The notes: a model not told the origin generated them from the letters alone. Positions 27,181-36,412 are shown, counted from the first letter of the stretch. The stretch: DNA of 64,000 bases from Pseudomonadales bacterium (GCA_024234325.1 JACKOJ010000002.1:1-64000), one strand, 5' to 3'. Numbers and translations: made by a program.

Positions 27181-28395
27181 TCAAAAGTTCCCACGCTGCA
27201 GGAAGTGGCCGATCTTGCCGATTGCCTGTTGCAGCACATCCACGGTTGGCAGGAAGACAATACGGAAGTGGTTCGGGTCTTCGATATTAAAGGCGCTGCC
27301 CTGCACCAGCAGAATCTTTTCCCGCTCCAGCAGTTCCAGTACAAATTTCGCGTCGTCCTTGATGGGATACATGGCAGGGTCCAGCTTCGGGAACATGTAG
27401 ATGGCGCCACGGGGTTTGACGCAGGTGACGCCCGGAATCTGGGTAATCAACTGCCATGCCACATCGCGTTGTTCGCGCAGGCGGCCGCCGGGAAGAATCA
27501 GTTCATTGATGCTCTGGTAGCCGCCCAGTGCCGTTTGCACGGCGAATTGGGCAGGCACGTTGGCGCACAGACGCATATTGGAGAGAATCTCCAACCCTTC
27601 GATATAGTCGCTCGCCCGCTCCTTGTCGCCGCTCAGAATCATCCAGCCGGAACGGAAGCCAGCGAGACGATAGGACTTTGACAGGCCGTTGAAGGTCGCC
27701 ACCAGCAGATCGTCGCACAGCGACGCAATGGGAATGTGGACGGCGTCGTCGTAGAGGATCTTGCTGTAGATTTCATCCGAGAAAATGATGAGTTGGTGTT
27801 TGCGTGCCACACGCACGATGTCTTCGAGGATCTCTTTGCTGTACACCGAACCGGTGGGGTTGTTCGGGTTGATGATCACGATCGCCTTGGTATGGGACGT
27901 GATTTTGGACTCGATGTCCTTGATATCCGGAAACCAGTCGGATGCTTCGTCGCAGACATAGTGTACCGGGGTGCCACCACCCAGGCTGACTGCAGCCGTC
28001 CAGAGGGGGTAGTCCGGCGCCGGAATCAGCACCTCGTCGCCGTTATTCAGCAGGGCCTGCATCGCCATGACGATCAGCTCGCTGACACCGTTGCCCAGGT
28101 AGATGTCGTCGATATCAACGCCCTGAATGCCGATCTGCTGGCATTCCTGCATGATGGCCTTGCGCGCAGAGAACAGGCCCTTGGAGTCGCTGTAGCCCTG
28201 GGCATTGGCCAGGTTGCGGATCACGTCCTGAATGATCTCGTCCGGGGCGGCAAAACCAAAGGGGGCAGGGTTGCCGATATTGAGCTTGAGGATGCGGTGG
28301 CCTTCTTCCTCCAGGCGCTTGGCTTCCTCCAGCACGGGGCCGCGGATGTCGTAACACACCTGATGGAGCTTGTCGGACTGTTTGATCTTTTTCAT
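27181..28395 (-). CDS. alaA: Glutamate-pyruvate aminotransferase AlaA
   Basis: AlaA makes alanine from pyruvate and glutamate. The 404-residue protein is a class I/II fold-type I aminotransferase and closely follows AlaA in its start (MKKIKQSDKLHQVCYDIRGPV). It has the substrate-contact segment NIGNPAPFGF, NPNNPTG, and the PLP lysine in FNGLSKSYRLAGFRSGW (about residue 240). It is a single gene, divergent from msrB and convergent with pdxB. It should be a cytoplasmic homodimer. Confidence 0.94.
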   Translation of the reverse strand: MKKIKQSDKLHQVCYDIRGPVLEEAKRLEEEGHRILKLNIGNPAPFGFAAPDEIIQDVIRNLANAQGYSDSKGLFSARKAIMQECQQIGIQGVDIDDIYLGNGVSELIVMAMQALLNNGDEVLIPAPDYPLWTAAVSLGGGTPVHYVCDEASDWFPDIKDIESKITSHTKAIVIINPNNPTGSVYSKEILEDIVRVARKHQLIIFSDEIYSKILYDDAVHIPIASLCDDLLVATFNGLSKSYRLAGFRSGWMILSGDKERASDYIEGLEILSNMRLCANVPAQFAVQTALGGYQSINELILPGGRLREQRDVAWQLITQIPGVTCVKPRGAIYMFPKLDPAMYPIKDDAKFVLELLEREKILLVQGSAFNIEDPNHFRIVFLPTVDVLQQAIGKIGHFLQRGNF

Positions 28396-28435
28396 TACCC
28401 TGCTTCTCTGCTAGTGAGACTGGCATCTTGCCTAA

Positions 28436-28496
28436 GTCTTGAACCCCGGTGTCTTGAACCCCGTGTCTTGAACCCGGTGGCCGGGGCCGCTATTGT
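28436..28496 (+). promoter_or_regulatory. Threefold tandem repeat forming part of a candidate msrB promoter
   Basis: GTCTTGAACCC occurs three times, starting at 28436, 28451 and 28465 (period 14-15 bp). The last copy gives a -35-like TTGAAC (28468-28473), 17 bp before a -10-like TATTGT (28491-28496), each matching four of six consensus bases. Transcription would start about 65 bp before msrB. Confidence 0.45.
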
Positions 28497-28566
28497 AAAC
28501 CGATGCCGGGCAAATGGCACCGGGTCACAGCTCGCATAAATGGTCAGAACAGAAGGAGAGCAGGGG

Positions 28567-28989
28567 ATGGAAAAGTCTAAGGCGCAGAACAGTGACAGCC
28601 CGCGAATCAAGAGCGACGAGGAGCTGCGGCAGGAGCTGGGGGAAGAGGGCTACCACATCGTGCGGGAGAAAGGCACGGAACGTGCGTTTACCGGCAAATA
28701 CTGGAACGAGAAGACCCCGGGACTGTACCGTTGTTCGGTGTGCTCCAACCCTCTGTTTTCTTCCGAGACCAAATACGATTCGGGCAGTGGCTGGCCCAGT
28801 TACTGGCAGCCGGTGGGACCCGAGCAGGTGAGGGAGGAGCGGGATCTCAGCCACGGCATGATCCGTACGGAAGTGCTGTGCGCCTTCTGCAAGGCCCATC
28901 TCGGTCATGTCTTTCCGGACGGGCCCAAACCGACGGGGCTGCGTTATTGCATCAATTCAGCGTCCCTGCAGCTTGACGAAGACAGTTAA
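28567..28989 (+). CDS. msrB: Peptide-methionine (R)-S-oxide reductase MsrB
   Basis: MsrB repairs the R form of oxidised methionine in proteins. The 140-residue product has both zinc-binding pairs CSVC and CAFC, the core SGSGWPSYWQPV, and the catalytic Cys in RYCINSASL (about residue 129). The ATG at 28567 follows AAGGAG with 8-base spacing and is preferred over 28540. There is no signal peptide, so it is cytoplasmic. Its stop codon overlaps the stop of the convergent giant gene within the shared bases TTAA. Confidence 0.96.
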   Translation: MEKSKAQNSDSPRIKSDEELRQELGEEGYHIVREKGTERAFTGKYWNEKTPGLYRCSVCSNPLFSSETKYDSGSGWPSYWQPVGPEQVREERDLSHGMIRTEVLCAFCKAHLGHVFPDGPKPTGLRYCINSASLQLDEDS

Positions 28990-31900
28990 TCCACACTCAA
29001 TGACGATCCTTTGCCAAGTTTGAAGACGCCCTGAACGTAGTTGGCGGGATCTGCTGCATCCAGCATTTCAAAGGCACCCACGAAACCGTCTCCGGTCGCC
29101 CCGGTAAAGGCACCGCCAAAGTTGGTGGTGCCAGTATTATTGACGTTGTTAATCGTGAAGGTATTTGCTTCCGGAGTCAGCGTCACGTTGTTGCCCTGGA
29201 AGCTGCCAGTGAAATGCGAATGCCAGGATTGGTCTGTCGCTGTGGCGACAGTGACGTGACCATCCGTGATTTGACCGTCGCCGAAGTTCACCTTCATTTC
29301 GGCATAGACACTGTCGAGTGTTCCCGCTGCACTGCCATAGCCTTTGCCCAGTCCACCGCTGACATTGTTGTACTGGTACTGGCCTGTCATTCTGCTGATC
29401 ACAAAATTCGGTGTCAGTTGCAGGGCGGAGAACAGCGTCTGTACATCCGTTTTCAACTGGCTTTCCCAGTTGTTGATGACAGGTTTGTTCCAGTCCCCCC
29501 AGTCCACCGCAAGATCATCCTGTTTGGTCACCAGGGTTCCGGAGATATTTTCTCCACTGCCGGCGCTGTTGCTGTTATTGAACGTGAAGGCGGTGACGGC
29601 CTCTTTCCCGCTGTCAATGAACATCCCCGCCATATTGCCTGAAAAGGTGAAATTGCTCGGGCTGTTGCTGAGCGTGCCACTGGAAACGTTGAAGACGGTC
29701 AAGGGGCCAAAGCCACTGTTCTGTCCCACGGCCTGGCCACTGAACTCTACTTCCCAGTTGTAGCTGGCGGTGTTGAGTTTCATTCTGCCTGCGCTGATAT
29801 TGCCGGAGCTGAGATCCAGGACGAAGCCAAACGACACGTCGGACTGTGAAATCACACCCGCACTGCCGCCACCCTGAACGGCAAGCACATTGGAATAGCT
29901 GGCATATTTGCCGGGATTGGATGCAGGGCCGTCGGGCTTGGCAATAAACCAGTAGGCATCTTGCTCCAGGGTACTTTCCGTGGAGTTGAAGACCACTCGG
30001 CGGATTGGCGCACCAGAGGTGCCTGACCACTTGCCCCAGGTCAGCTTGTTGTTCAGGCTGGCGACATTGTTGACGACGTACTGGGACGAGGTGCCGCGCC
30101 GGAAAATTTCATTGGGCACTTCTTTATGGAAGGTCGTGGAGGTATTCCAGCCACTGCCATTGAGTGAATAGTCAGCCAGCAGGTAATTGTTGGAATTTCC
30201 CAACTGCTGGGAACGGCCACCGTAGATGCCATACTGACTGCCGGAGGTGGCCAGCATCCCGTAGTAGTGCTCGTTGAGGCCGATGATTTCCTGGCCTGTC
30301 AGGTAATCTGTGGGGTTCAGCAGGTAAGTGGCACTGACATAATGCCCCGCATTGCTCGCGAGTGCGAAGTTAAACCCGCCGACATAGTTCTGGGCATTGC
30401 TGCCTGTAAACCCTCCGACAATGGTGCCGACCAGTTGCGTTGACGTTTCGTTTACCGTGCTGGACTGCACGACCGGATTGACCAGAATGCCTTTGTTAAT
30501 GGTACCCGAGTAGCCGATTTCCCAGGCTTCGCTTCCGGAGCTTTGGCAGGACGCATACAGACAAAGACTGATGAGACCGTTGGAAACAGCCCCTGTGCCA
30601 AAATTGATGTCAAACACTGATTTGAACTCGGAGACAGGCAGGTAGGAGCTGGCGAGGTAATAATCCACTACGCCGAACTCGGACGTGCTGGTCCCGGTAT
30701 AGCTGCGCGAGATACTGCCGATTGCCGTGAACTCGGCCTGTGACGTCACCGTGAAATTGGCGAACAGAGCTGACTGGCTCAGTGTATGGTAGTCGCGATT
30801 GTCCTGATAACTGGTATAGACCTTGCCGGCGCCTGAGCTCCATTTGCCCCAGTTGATATTGCTGTCGTTAACCGCAACGACAAGGTTCGAGACGGTTGCA
30901 GCATTGCGCTCGGCAATATAGTCAGGCGTGGTATCCACTGTGAACAGAGTGCCGAGGTCGGCACTGACCAGTTTTTCTGTTACGCCGGAGTCTCCGCTCA
31001 CCGTGCTGCCGTCGTTGACATTGACATTGCCATAGACCGTAAGTCGCTTGTTGTCCTGCACACCTCCGACGCTCTCGCCCAGAATGAAACCGTAACGGGT
31101 GGTGGTGGGGAATTCCGCATACTCCGAGGCCGTATAGACAGGCGTCAGTGTCGTTTCATTGAGCAGAACCGATCCGAAACTGTGCTGGTTGGAATCGTCC
31201 TTGGTGAAATGGAAGGCCGCGAGGAATCCGTTGCCAGTGCTACCAGTGAAATACCCTGCCACATTGCCGGCGAAGTCATAGTCCGTGGCGCTGGAGTCGG
31301 TTTTCAGTTTCCCGGTGACACTGGTGACGCCGAGGGTGCCATTGGACACGGTGCCTGCAAAGGTATTGGTGACCCAGTTCTGGGTGCCGGTACGCACATC
31401 AAAGCGGCCATTGCTCAGTGCGCCGGTGCCGAAGTCGATATTGAACTTGCCTTTCACCCAGGACGCAGCGGTAGTTCCTGCACTGATAGTCTGGCTGGAG
31501 GTGGTGGATTCAAAATACTTGCTGCCGGTCAGCGTGTTGCTGGGTGCCGCTTCCGCAGTGCCCACAATTACCTTGCCGGCAATTTGATTGAAGATGGCGC
31601 CGTTGCCGAGATAGTACTGGTACTTAAGGGGTTCCGCAGCGCTGCCGGACCAGATAGCCCAGCCTGCATTGAGCCCACCTACAGAACTGACCAGTGTGCC
31701 ACTGTCCTCATTCACGCCATTGGTGCGAAGAATAAAGCCAGGGTTCTGGCTGTACACCAGAATATCGGAACGGGAGTTCAGATTGGGGCCGCTGCCGAGA
31801 CTGATGCCCTGGTTGCTGCCATTGGTGTGGGGGCCAACGATTGCGAACCCCTTGTATGTCAGCGAATTGATTTCGGTGGAAGTGATGGCTTGTGGCACTT

Positions 31901-33920
31901 TCAATACGCTCGCCCCGATAAGGGTATTGCTGGCATTGCCGCTTTCGGCCATTTTGAAGCCCAGCACAAAACCTTCTGCGGAGGTGCCGGTGATGTTGCC
32001 GGTAACATTGCCGGTCAGATAGCGTCCCGAGCCAACGCCCAGGGTCTCGCCACCGCCTGTGGAGATGCCTGCAATAGAGCCGCTTCCCCCTTCCTGGATT
32101 TCACCGCTGAGACTGCTGGAGAAGCTGCCATTGCTCAGGGTGCCGGAGAAGGAACTGGTCCATTTCTCCCAGGGCGAGCTGACGCTGTTGCAGGCGTTAT
32201 CTCCGAAACAGATATTGAATACGCCGTTGGAAACGCTGCCACTGGAAAGGTTTACGTCGAGCGTGCCATAGACATGATTTACCTGGGTCAGGCTGCCGCT
32301 GCTTCGGTCTACCAGAAAACTGTTGGTGTTGGTAAAGGTGAGCGTGCCGTTCACTTTGCCCTGAGTGGCGCTGTCCGTCACCGGAGCGGAGACCAGAATG
32401 AATGTGCCCAGTGCAGTGTTGGAAGTGCCGGCAAAGTTCTGGGAATAGGACGGATTGCTGGTATTGCTCGTCCACTTGCCCCATTGAACGCTCAGGCCCT
32501 CCACGCTGGTGGAGAAGCCCGACGACGTGGCATTGCCGATGCGAATGGCAACATCACTGGACTGATTCCCGAAGAGGGGAGTTCCGCTGAAGTCGGTTGC
32601 ATTACCGGTTTGCGGAGACGTGGAGTGTGTCAACGCCATACCGGCGCGGCCTGAGCCTGTCAGGGTATTGATCTCTGCCGCGCTGACTGCCGGAGTGGGA
32701 TCTGGAGCCGGTTCAGGCGCAGGTTCCGGCTCGGGCTGTGGTTCTGGCTGAGGCTCTGGTTCAGGTTGAGGTTCCGGCTCGGGTTGCGGTTGCGGCTCTG
32801 GCTCGGGTTGTGGTTGCGGCTCCGGCTCGGGCTGCGGTTGCGGCTCCGGTTCGGGCTGTGGTTGCGGCTCCGGTTCAGGCTGCGGTTGCGGCTCAGGTTC
32901 GGGCTGTGGTTGCGGCTCCGGTTCGGGCTGCGGTTGCGGCTCTGGCTCGGGTTGTGGTTGCGGTTGTGTCGTAGGGGTAGTGACAATACGGCCATCCCCA
33001 CTGGCATTTGGGTTAATGACAATGCTTTCGGTCTGGCCCTGGCCTGTTGTGCTGCTCGTTGTAGTGCTTGTTCCTGTACCGGGAACGATGCCGCTGACGG
33101 TACGTTCATCACGTACGGTGGTCGCAGTGCTGGCGGAGGGCAGGGTGCGGTTCTGGGGATTGGTATTGGTAGTGCCTGCAGTACCGCCAGTGGTGCCACC
33201 GCCGGTGTTCCCACCGTTGCCGCCATTACCGCCATCGCCGGAGTCTTCCTCGTCGGTGCTGCCGTCATCGTTCGGATCAATGAAGATCAATCCCATGGAC
33301 GGCGGCTGCAGCAGCATGCCGACAGGCGGAGTCTGCGGATCCGGCACAAAACCATAGTCGAAGTCTGCGCCTACCCCAAGGAACAGAACTCCGGAGCCAT
33401 TCTCAAGCAGTGTGCCGCCCTGGTACACCCCGGTGTAGAGACCTTCAGGCGTGATGATGCCCTCGTGATCGGTGCCGCGGATACCGATGGTGGCATAGGG
33501 GGTTTCAACACGGTAGGCATCCTTGTTGACGTCGCCAATGCTGCCAGTGATGGTGCGGAAACCGCCCTGCAGCAGCGTCATGGTGGCCGAATCTTCCTGA
33601 CCGTTTGAGGATTGGTAGTTGTATTCCGTAATCTCAAAGGCGGTGTCTGCCTTGAGGCCAACAAGCGCGGAGTCCACGAAGCGCAGTTGTGCGAAGCCGT
33701 TGGGGCCTGTGGTAATTGTTTCACCAACGAAGAAATCATCGCCTCGCGCCAGGGGGCGGGTGCCTGCTGGGGACACTGCACTGACAACACCGCTGACCCG
33801 AATGACCTTGCCCGCAATCTGTTCCTCCGCGGCATAAAGCGCGGGATTGTACAGAGACAGGCACAGGGTGAAGAACCAGGCGTTAAGAAGCTGTGTAAAA
33901 CGGTGGCGTGAATTGTTCAT
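28986..33920 (-). CDS. Giant secreted FecR-domain protein with five beta-rich modules
   Basis: The 1644-residue product has a Sec signal peptide (TLCLSLYNPALYA, cut near residue 30) and no lipobox. A FecR-type domain (about residues 35-170; VRPLARGDDFFVGETI-like core, then TPYATIGIRGTDHEG) is followed by a Gly/Thr-rich stretch and a Pro/Gln/Glu repeat (about 318-408). Five related modules follow, at about 410-675, 676-922, 923-1203, 1204-1466 and 1467-1640. Each has a WGxW-like motif (VQWGKW, AGWAIW, INWGKW, LTWGKW, VDWGDW), a strand such as FNIDFGTGALSNG, then WxxxFxGT, and a Gly/Phe-rich hairpin such as FGGAFTGATGDGFVGAF. The last pattern resembles TbpB-type barrels, which are Slam cargo. 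The gene lies 55 bp behind a Slam-like gene. Function is unknown; adhesion or ligand binding at the surface is possible. Confidence 0.85.
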   Translation of the reverse strand: MNNSRHRFTQLLNAWFFTLCLSLYNPALYAAEEQIAGKVIRVSGVVSAVSPAGTRPLARGDDFFVGETITTGPNGFAQLRFVDSALVGLKADTAFEITEYNYQSSNGQEDSATMTLLQGGFRTITGSIGDVNKDAYRVETPYATIGIRGTDHEGIITPEGLYTGVYQGGTLLENGSGVLFLGVGADFDYGFVPDPQTPPVGMLLQPPSMGLIFIDPNDDGSTDEEDSGDGGNGGNGGNTGGGTTGGTAGTTNTNPQNRTLPSASTATTVRDERTVSGIVPGTGTSTTTSSTTGQGQTESIVINPNASGDGRIVTTPTTQPQPQPEPEPQPQPEPEPQPQPEPEPQPQPEPEPQPQPEPEPQPQPEPEPQPQPEPEPQPQPEPEPQPEPEPQPEPQPEPEPAPEPAPDPTPAVSAAEINTLTGSGRAGMALTHSTSPQTGNATDFSGTPLFGNQSSDVAIRIGNATSSGFSTSVEGLSVQWGKWTSNTSNPSYSQNFAGTSNTALGTFILVSAPVTDSATQGKVNGTLTFTNTNSFLVDRSSGSLTQVNHVYGTLDVNLSSGSVSNGVFNICFGDNACNSVSSPWEKWTSSFSGTLSNGSFSSSLSGEIQEGGSGSIAGISTGGGETLGVGSGRYLTGNVTGNITGTSAEGFVLGFKMAESGNASNTLIGASVLKVPQAITSTEINSLTYKGFAIVGPHTNGSNQGISLGSGPNLNSRSDILVYSQNPGFILRTNGVNEDSGTLVSSVGGLNAGWAIWSGSAAEPLKYQYYLGNGAIFNQIAGKVIVGTAEAAPSNTLTGSKYFESTTSSQTISAGTTAASWVKGKFNIDFGTGALSNGRFDVRTGTQNWVTNTFAGTVSNGTLGVTSVTGKLKTDSSATDYDFAGNVAGYFTGSTGNGFLAAFHFTKDDSNQHSFGSVLLNETTLTPVYTASEYAEFPTTTRYGFILGESVGGVQDNKRLTVYGNVNVNDGSTVSGDSGVTEKLVSADLGTLFTVDTTPDYIAERNAATVSNLVVAVNDSNINWGKWSSGAGKVYTSYQDNRDYHTLSQSALFANFTVTSQAEFTAIGSISRSYTGTSTSEFGVVDYYLASSYLPVSEFKSVFDINFGTGAVSNGLISLCLYASCQSSGSEAWEIGYSGTINKGILVNPVVQSSTVNETSTQLVGTIVGGFTGSNAQNYVGGFNFALASNAGHYVSATYLLNPTDYLTGQEIIGLNEHYYGMLATSGSQYGIYGGRSQQLGNSNNYLLADYSLNGSGWNTSTTFHKEVPNEIFRRGTSSQYVVNNVASLNNKLTWGKWSGTSGAPIRRVVFNSTESTLEQDAYWFIAKPDGPASNPGKYASYSNVLAVQGGGSAGVISQSDVSFGFVLDLSSGNISAGRMKLNTASYNWEVEFSGQAVGQNSGFGPLTVFNVSSGTLSNSPSNFTFSGNMAGMFIDSGKEAVTAFTFNNSNSAGSGENISGTLVTKQDDLAVDWGDWNKPVINNWESQLKTDVQTLFSALQLTPNFVISRMTGQYQYNNVSGGLGKGYGSAAGTLDSVYAEMKVNFGDGQITDGHVTVATATDQSWHSHFTGSFQGNNVTLTPEANTFTINNVNNTGTTNFGGAFTGATGDGFVGAFEMLDAADPANYVQGVFKLGKGSSLSVD
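32697..32970 (-). repeat. 24-bp coding repeat for the (PQPQPEPE)n linker
   Basis: A DNA repeat with a 24-bp unit encodes about eight copies of the octapeptide PQPQPEPE, decaying into PEPQPEPAPEPAP at its C-terminal side. It joins the FecR region to the module region of the giant protein. Units differ only by silent third-position changes, such as GGCTCCGG versus GGCTCTGG. Repeats like this can change in number by slippage or recombination. Confidence 0.85.
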
Positions 33921-33975
33921 GATTTGCGCTCGTTGAAGGTTCTGGGCATCGAGATCATGGGGTCATATATCTTCA

Positions 33976-35325
33976 TTATTGCAACTGGAACTGGACACCC
34001 AGTTGGTATTTGAAACGGGTATATTCAAACAGCGGAATGTTGCTGCTGGCATCGTTGTAGCTCATCTCGCCATTGACCGAGAAGCGGTGCGAATACTGCC
34101 AGGTCCATCCGACTGTAGCGGACAGATTGTCGTCCTCGCGGATATCGTTGAAAAATACGGGATGCTCGCTGTCATACTCGGTGTTTTGCAATGACAGGCG
34201 CGCATAGGGCGTGTGGGTGTTGCTAAGACGCCACAACACGCTGTGTGCAATGCCGTAATACTGCCTGCCGTTGTGCTTGCCACCTGCATGGAGTGCGCTG
34301 TCGTCGGCGTAGAAGAGTGTCAGGGTATTGGTGAAGCTCGGCCCGAGTTTGGTCAGCGAGCCGGACAGCAGCATCTGATCCGTGTCCTTCAGGTCGTTAT
34401 TGGGGGAAGCAGTGGTGTTCACATTCCGAGTTGTTGACAATGCCAGCGCAAGCCCCTGATACCAGCCATTGCTCCCGGCGCGTTGCCAGGAGTTATTCAG
34501 CCGGTAGGTTTCCAGGAAGCTTTCCCTGTCCAGATACACTTTCTGGAGCTGAAGGCTGTGGCGAAAGCGATGGGTTTCATTGCCATATCCGTAGGAGAGG
34601 TCGCCCAGCACGTAATCGATGTCAAAAAGGTCCGTGGAGCGATTGTCATGACGGTTGGCGATTACGGCAACATCCAGCGTGCGGTCGCGACTCAGGGGCT
34701 TCTTGTAGCTCAGGTTCAGTGTCAGATCGGCAAAATTGTCCGGGGTTTTGAGACCGTCGGCATCCAGCTCAATTTCCCCGATAAGAGGCGTGTCGATCAG
34801 GCCGTTGCTGGTGGCACTGTTCACATTATCGTCGTGCCCATAGGTGGGCGCGATGGAAAACGCAAAGCTGGATTCACGATTGTTCTTGCGCTCATCAATC
34901 AGGGCAAGAAAAGCCTGAATATTGTTGCGAACATTCTCGGGCGGGTTCGTAGCCAGTACCTCGTTGAAGAGGGTTTCCGATGCGGCAAGATTATTGGTCA
35001 GCAGATGAGCCCGCGCCAGCTCCAGGCGGGCGCGCTGGCGGGTGACATTGCGCTCGGCGGTGTTGGCGACACGTTCAAAGGCGTACACGGACTCGTTTGC
35101 GTAGCCGCTCTCGATGGCAGCAATACCGTAGACGAAGTCAAAGTCCGTATCGCCCTCCCAGGCTTCCAGGTTGCTGCTGGCAAGTGCGTAAGCCTCATCG
35201 TAGCGACCCGCCTCGACCAGCGCGTTCAGCTCCTGTATGGGCGGAGGGGGCGTTTGTCCCAGTGCGATTGTCGACATCAGACTCAGGGAAATAGCTGTCA
35301 ACAGCGCCGTTCGACAGGTTCTCAT
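33976..35325 (-). CDS. Slam-like (DUF560, type XI secretion) TPR/beta-barrel outer-membrane protein
   Basis: The 449-residue product from the ATG at 35325 has a signal peptide (MRTCRTALLTAISLSLMSTIALG, then QTPPPP). A TPR-like helical domain spans about residues 25-160 (EAGRYDEAYALASSN, GIAAIESGYANESVYAFERV, RARLELARAHLL). The C-terminal half is barrel-like. It begins SIAPTYGHDDNVNSATSNG and ends with NASSNIPLFEYTRFKYQLGVQFQ-like strands (actual start of that segment NDASSNIP). The TPR-plus-barrel layout, length, DDNVN motif and terminal strand fit the Slam family, which moves lipoproteins or soluble barrel proteins across the outer membrane. The giant protein gene follows 55 bp downstream and is the likely cargo. 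The family assignment is from memory of sequence patterns and is not searched. Confidence 0.72.
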   Translation of the reverse strand: MRTCRTALLTAISLSLMSTIALGQTPPPPIQELNALVEAGRYDEAYALASSNLEAWEGDTDFDFVYGIAAIESGYANESVYAFERVANTAERNVTRQRARLELARAHLLTNNLAASETLFNEVLATNPPENVRNNIQAFLALIDERKNNRESSFAFSIAPTYGHDDNVNSATSNGLIDTPLIGEIELDADGLKTPDNFADLTLNLSYKKPLSRDRTLDVAVIANRHDNRSTDLFDIDYVLGDLSYGYGNETHRFRHSLQLQKVYLDRESFLETYRLNNSWQRAGSNGWYQGLALALSTTRNVNTTASPNNDLKDTDQMLLSGSLTKLGPSFTNTLTLFYADDSALHAGGKHNGRQYYGIAHSVLWRLSNTHTPYARLSLQNTEYDSEHPVFFNDIREDDNLSATVGWTWQYSHRFSVNGEMSYNDASSNIPLFEYTRFKYQLGVQFQLQ

Positions 35326-35608
35326 AGAGCAGTCCAGTGTAGTGAGGGTCAGAGCTATCCGGCCAATTATGGTGTCGGGAGACGGTCTGCGACCATACCC
35401 CGATCGGGTGCCGGTATGTTTTTTGGTCAACTTTACATGGTATTTGCGACATTACAATGATTTAGCTGCATTTCCTTGCCATTCTGTGACAAGGCTCCAA
35501 CTCTGCCTGCAATGAACAATCCCAATCCCCATATTGTCGGACGCCGCCAACAAAACTTTGACATTCAACGGGGGGAGAAGGTACTTTGCCCGCCAATCGG
35601 AGGCCTGT

Positions 35609-36412
35609 GTGCGTTACTACTTCAATTCTGTTTCTGTGCTGGGTTCTGCGCTCCTTGTCCTGGCCATGCCTGCCCGCGCAGAAGAGTCCAATGCCACCCT
35701 CAACGAGTTTTCGCTCGGAGGCTATTACAGCAAGGGCGATTATGGGCAAAGCATCGACACCAGCATTCGTTACTTTCCTTTCTCCTACACGCGCACCGTT
35801 GGCCACTGGAACCTCCAGGCAAGCGTTTCCCGTCTCGAAATCTCCGGCGCCGGCAATGTCCTGGTCAATGTGGGCGGGCTAGGACGAGACGAATTTGATT
35901 CGGTTCAGGGCGTAGCATCGCAGACACAGCGTGGCCTGGGAGACACGACGCTCAGCGCCACCTATCAGATGCCTGCCTTTTCCTCCAGCGCGCCCTTCAT
36001 TGACCTTGGTTTTGAGATCAAGGCCCCCACTGCCGATGAGAACAAGGGGCTTGGTACGGGTGCGTACGATTACGGTCTGCACGTGGATCTGTATCAGCAG
36101 TGGGGGCAAACCACCCTGTTCGGGACGCTGGGGTACAAATGGCGGGGGACTTCAACGCTGTTCAGCGAAATGCAGGACTCGGCCTTTGTCTCTTTGGGAT
36201 TCACCAGGCCGCTGGCACCACGCTGGAGTACCGGCCTGATTTACGATTTTCGCGAGGCGGCTTCGGCCAACTCGGGGGAAACCCATGAACTGTTGCCCTA
36301 TCTGTCCTGGGCGGTGGCCTCACAATGGACGCTCATGGGGTATGTCGTGAAGGGATTTACAGAAGACAGTGCCGACCGGGCAGTCGGCATTCAGCTCAAT
36401 TACCGCTGGTAG
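35609..36412 (+). CDS. Outer-membrane beta-barrel protein of unknown function
   Basis: I place the start at GTG 35609, because GGAGG lies 5 bases before it and the protein then opens with a signal peptide (VRYYFNSVSVLGSALLVLAMPARA). An upstream TTG at 35534 would add 25 non-signal residues. The 267-residue product is made of alternating strands (LGFEIKAPTADENKGLGTGAYDYGLHVDLYQQWG, GTLGYKWRG) and ends GIQLNYRW with a terminal aromatic, as in outer-membrane barrels. The middle resembles the loosely defined transporter-like barrels of the MetA/phenol type. It is transcribed away from the Slam-like gene and may share its control region. Confidence 0.7.
   Translation: MRYYFNSVSVLGSALLVLAMPARAEESNATLNEFSLGGYYSKGDYGQSIDTSIRYFPFSYTRTVGHWNLQASVSRLEISGAGNVLVNVGGLGRDEFDSVQGVASQTQRGLGDTTLSATYQMPAFSSSAPFIDLGFEIKAPTADENKGLGTGAYDYGLHVDLYQQWGQTTLFGTLGYKWRGTSTLFSEMQDSAFVSLGFTRPLAPRWSTGLIYDFREAASANSGETHELLPYLSWAVASQWTLMGYVVKGFTEDSADRAVGIQLNYRW

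Noticed and set aside
32738..33608. Repetitive plus-strand frames opposite the Pro/Gln/Glu linker
   Set aside because: Low-complexity Ala/Val or Leu/Arg products arise from the 24-bp repeat read on the wrong strand; no ribosome site or family match.
28986..33920. FecR-type anti-sigma regulator role for the giant protein
   Set aside because: True FecR regulators have a cytoplasmic N-terminus and a membrane helix and sit beside a sigma factor gene; here there is a cleavable signal peptide and no sigma factor gene nearby.
35394..35424. Hairpin CATACC/GGTATG followed by T6 on the plus strand
   Set aside because: It resembles a plus-strand terminator, but no plus-strand gene lies upstream; it falls in the leader of the minus-strand Slam-like gene and may be chance.
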